From the NCBI GenBank assembly GCA_947003675.1, contig CAMQPJ010000108.1, forward strand, positions 1 through 5,410: a stretch of DNA of 5,410 nt, written 5' to 3'. Position numbers and translations under genes: made by a program. A model generated the notes under the pieces. That model was not told the DNA's origin and made no database searches. It worked only from the letters and a program-made list of their open reading frames with translations. Below, piece after piece: positions 4,624-5,410 of the stretch. Position 1 is the stretch's first letter. Each line of letters begins with the position of its first letter. This DNA comes from an uncultured Collinsella sp. (GTDB taxonomy: Bacteria > Actinomycetota > Coriobacteriia > Coriobacteriales > Coriobacteriaceae).

Positions 4624-5410
4624 ATGAACGTACTTGTTGTCAACGCCGGCAGCTCAAGCCTTAAATATCAGCTTCTGGATACCGATACCCGCGAGGTTTT
4701 CGCCAAGGGCAACTGCGAGCGTATCGGCTCGGACATGGGTATCTTTGGCCACTCCGAGAACGGTGGCGCCAAGCAGACCGAGGAGGTTCCCTTCCCCGAT
4801 CATCGCTCTGCTATCGCTCGCGTGCTCGAGGAGCTCGAGAAGACCGACTTTACGATCGATGGCATTGGGCATCGTATCGTTCAGGGCGGCTGGCACTTCG
4901 ATGATTCCGCAGTTGTTGACGACGAGGTCATGGCTAAGATCCTTGAGGTGGCCCCGCTCGCCCCGCTGCACAATTACGGCGAGGCCGCAGCAATCGAGTA
5001 TTGCCGCGAGAAGTATCCGGAGCTGCCCAACGTCGCCGTCTTCGATACCTCGTTCCACATGACCATGCCCGAGGTCGCCTACACCTACGCGCTGCCCAAG
5101 GACGTGTGCGACAAGTACCACGTGCGAAAGTACGGTGCCCACGGTACGAGCCACCGCTACGAGTGGATGATGGCAAAGGAGATTCTGGGCTCGTGCTGCC
5201 ACCGTCTGCTTTCGTGCCATCTGGGCAACGGCGCTTCGCTCGCCGCCATTGAGGACGGCGTTTGCCGCGACACCACGATGGGGCTCACGCCGCTCGACGG
5301 CCTGATGATGGGCACCCGTTGTGGTTCCATTGACCCTGCCACCGTGTGCTACCTCCAGCGCGAGGGCGGCTACAGCTACCAGGAAGTCGACGACATGATG
5401 AACAAGCAGT
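4624..5410 (+). CDS. ackA: Acetate kinase, second tandem copy (3' end beyond the window)
   Basis: The first 262 residues of a second acetate kinase are visible, and the frame is open to the window edge. It aligns with the first copy without a gap, about 174 of 262 residues identical by hand count. The start has NAGSSSLKYQ, then GHRIVQGG (R84), APLHN (H116), DTSFH (D141), YGAHGTSHRY (H173, H177), CHLGNGAS (H199, N202), GLTPLDG and MGTRCG (R232). It keeps the canonical GTSH and LGNGAS motifs that the first copy lacks. It shares with the first copy Ala172 in place of the usual Phe and Gln87 in place of His. The most divergent stretch is 181-198, next to these motifs. AAAGGAG at 4613-4619 lies four bases before the ATG. 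Codon bias is milder (4 of 11 Ile codons are ATT). It appears to have its own promoter. The C-terminal third, with the GIGE and DEE motifs, cannot be judged. Confidence 0.93.
   Translation, partial: MNVLVVNAGSSSLKYQLLDTDTREVFAKGNCERIGSDMGIFGHSENGGAKQTEEVPFPDHRSAIARVLEELEKTDFTIDGIGHRIVQGGWHFDDSAVVDDEVMAKILEVAPLAPLHNYGEAAAIEYCREKYPELPNVAVFDTSFHMTMPEVAYTYALPKDVCDKYHVRKYGAHGTSHRYEWMMAKEILGSCCHRLLSCHLGNGASLAAIEDGVCRDTTMGLTPLDGLMMGTRCGSIDPATVCYLQREGGYSYQEVDDMMNKQ

Noticed and set aside
1..5410. A defence island, mobile element or new multi-gene system
   Set aside because: Every recognisable gene is a housekeeping or fermentation family. No transposase, integrase, toxin-antitoxin pair, CRISPR repeats or tRNA-like cloverleaf was seen. 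Exo VII can degrade foreign single-stranded DNA, but its context here is the ordinary xseAB pair.

Overview
The window looks like ordinary chromosome from a high-GC, anaerobic, probably gut-type actinobacterium. A member of the Coriobacteriia such as Collinsella or a relative is my best guess. It rests on protein flavour, a GC content near 60% by eye, a preference for C- or G-ending codons, and the pairing of fermentation genes with Gram-positive housekeeping genes. No database search was possible, so this is inference.

All real genes are on the + strand. From left to right: the last 33 codons of an unrecognised gene (1-103); a membrane zinc metallopeptidase of the YugP/Zn_peptidase_2 family (168-872); a GC-rich hairpin with only a weak T tract (889-918); both subunits of exodeoxyribonuclease VII, xseA (988-2439) and xseB (2482-2748); a HIT-family nucleotide hydrolase/transferase (2798-3133) behind a perfect TATAAT box flanked by a dyad; a 147-nt intergenic region with a strong terminator-like hairpin whose 5' arm can also pair upstream; one complete acetate kinase gene (3281-4459), a good intrinsic terminator, and a second acetate kinase gene cut by the window edge (4624-5410).

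The main point of interest is the tandem acetate kinase pair. By hand count the two proteins share about 66% identity over 262 aligned residues with no gap, yet each has its own ribosome binding site and a terminator lies between them. Both copies have Ala where acetate kinases usually have Phe just before the catalytic His (the GFHGTSH motif reads GAHGTS), and Gln in place of the second His of GHRxVHGG. The first copy, which has the stronger codon bias, also has Tyr for the His of GTSH and Ser for the Asn of HLGNGAS. The second copy keeps the canonical residues at those two places. This suggests two acyl kinases with diverged kinetics or substrate use. No phosphotransacetylase gene (pta), the usual partner, is visible here.

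The rest is housekeeping: Exo VII degrades single-stranded DNA, the HIT protein acts on nucleoside phosphoramidate-type substrates, and the YugP-type peptidase sits in the membrane. I see no tRNA, rRNA, insertion sequence, CRISPR array or phage gene. The secondary findings are candidate RNA or operator structures at four intergenic regions, all read by eye and unfolded by any program.
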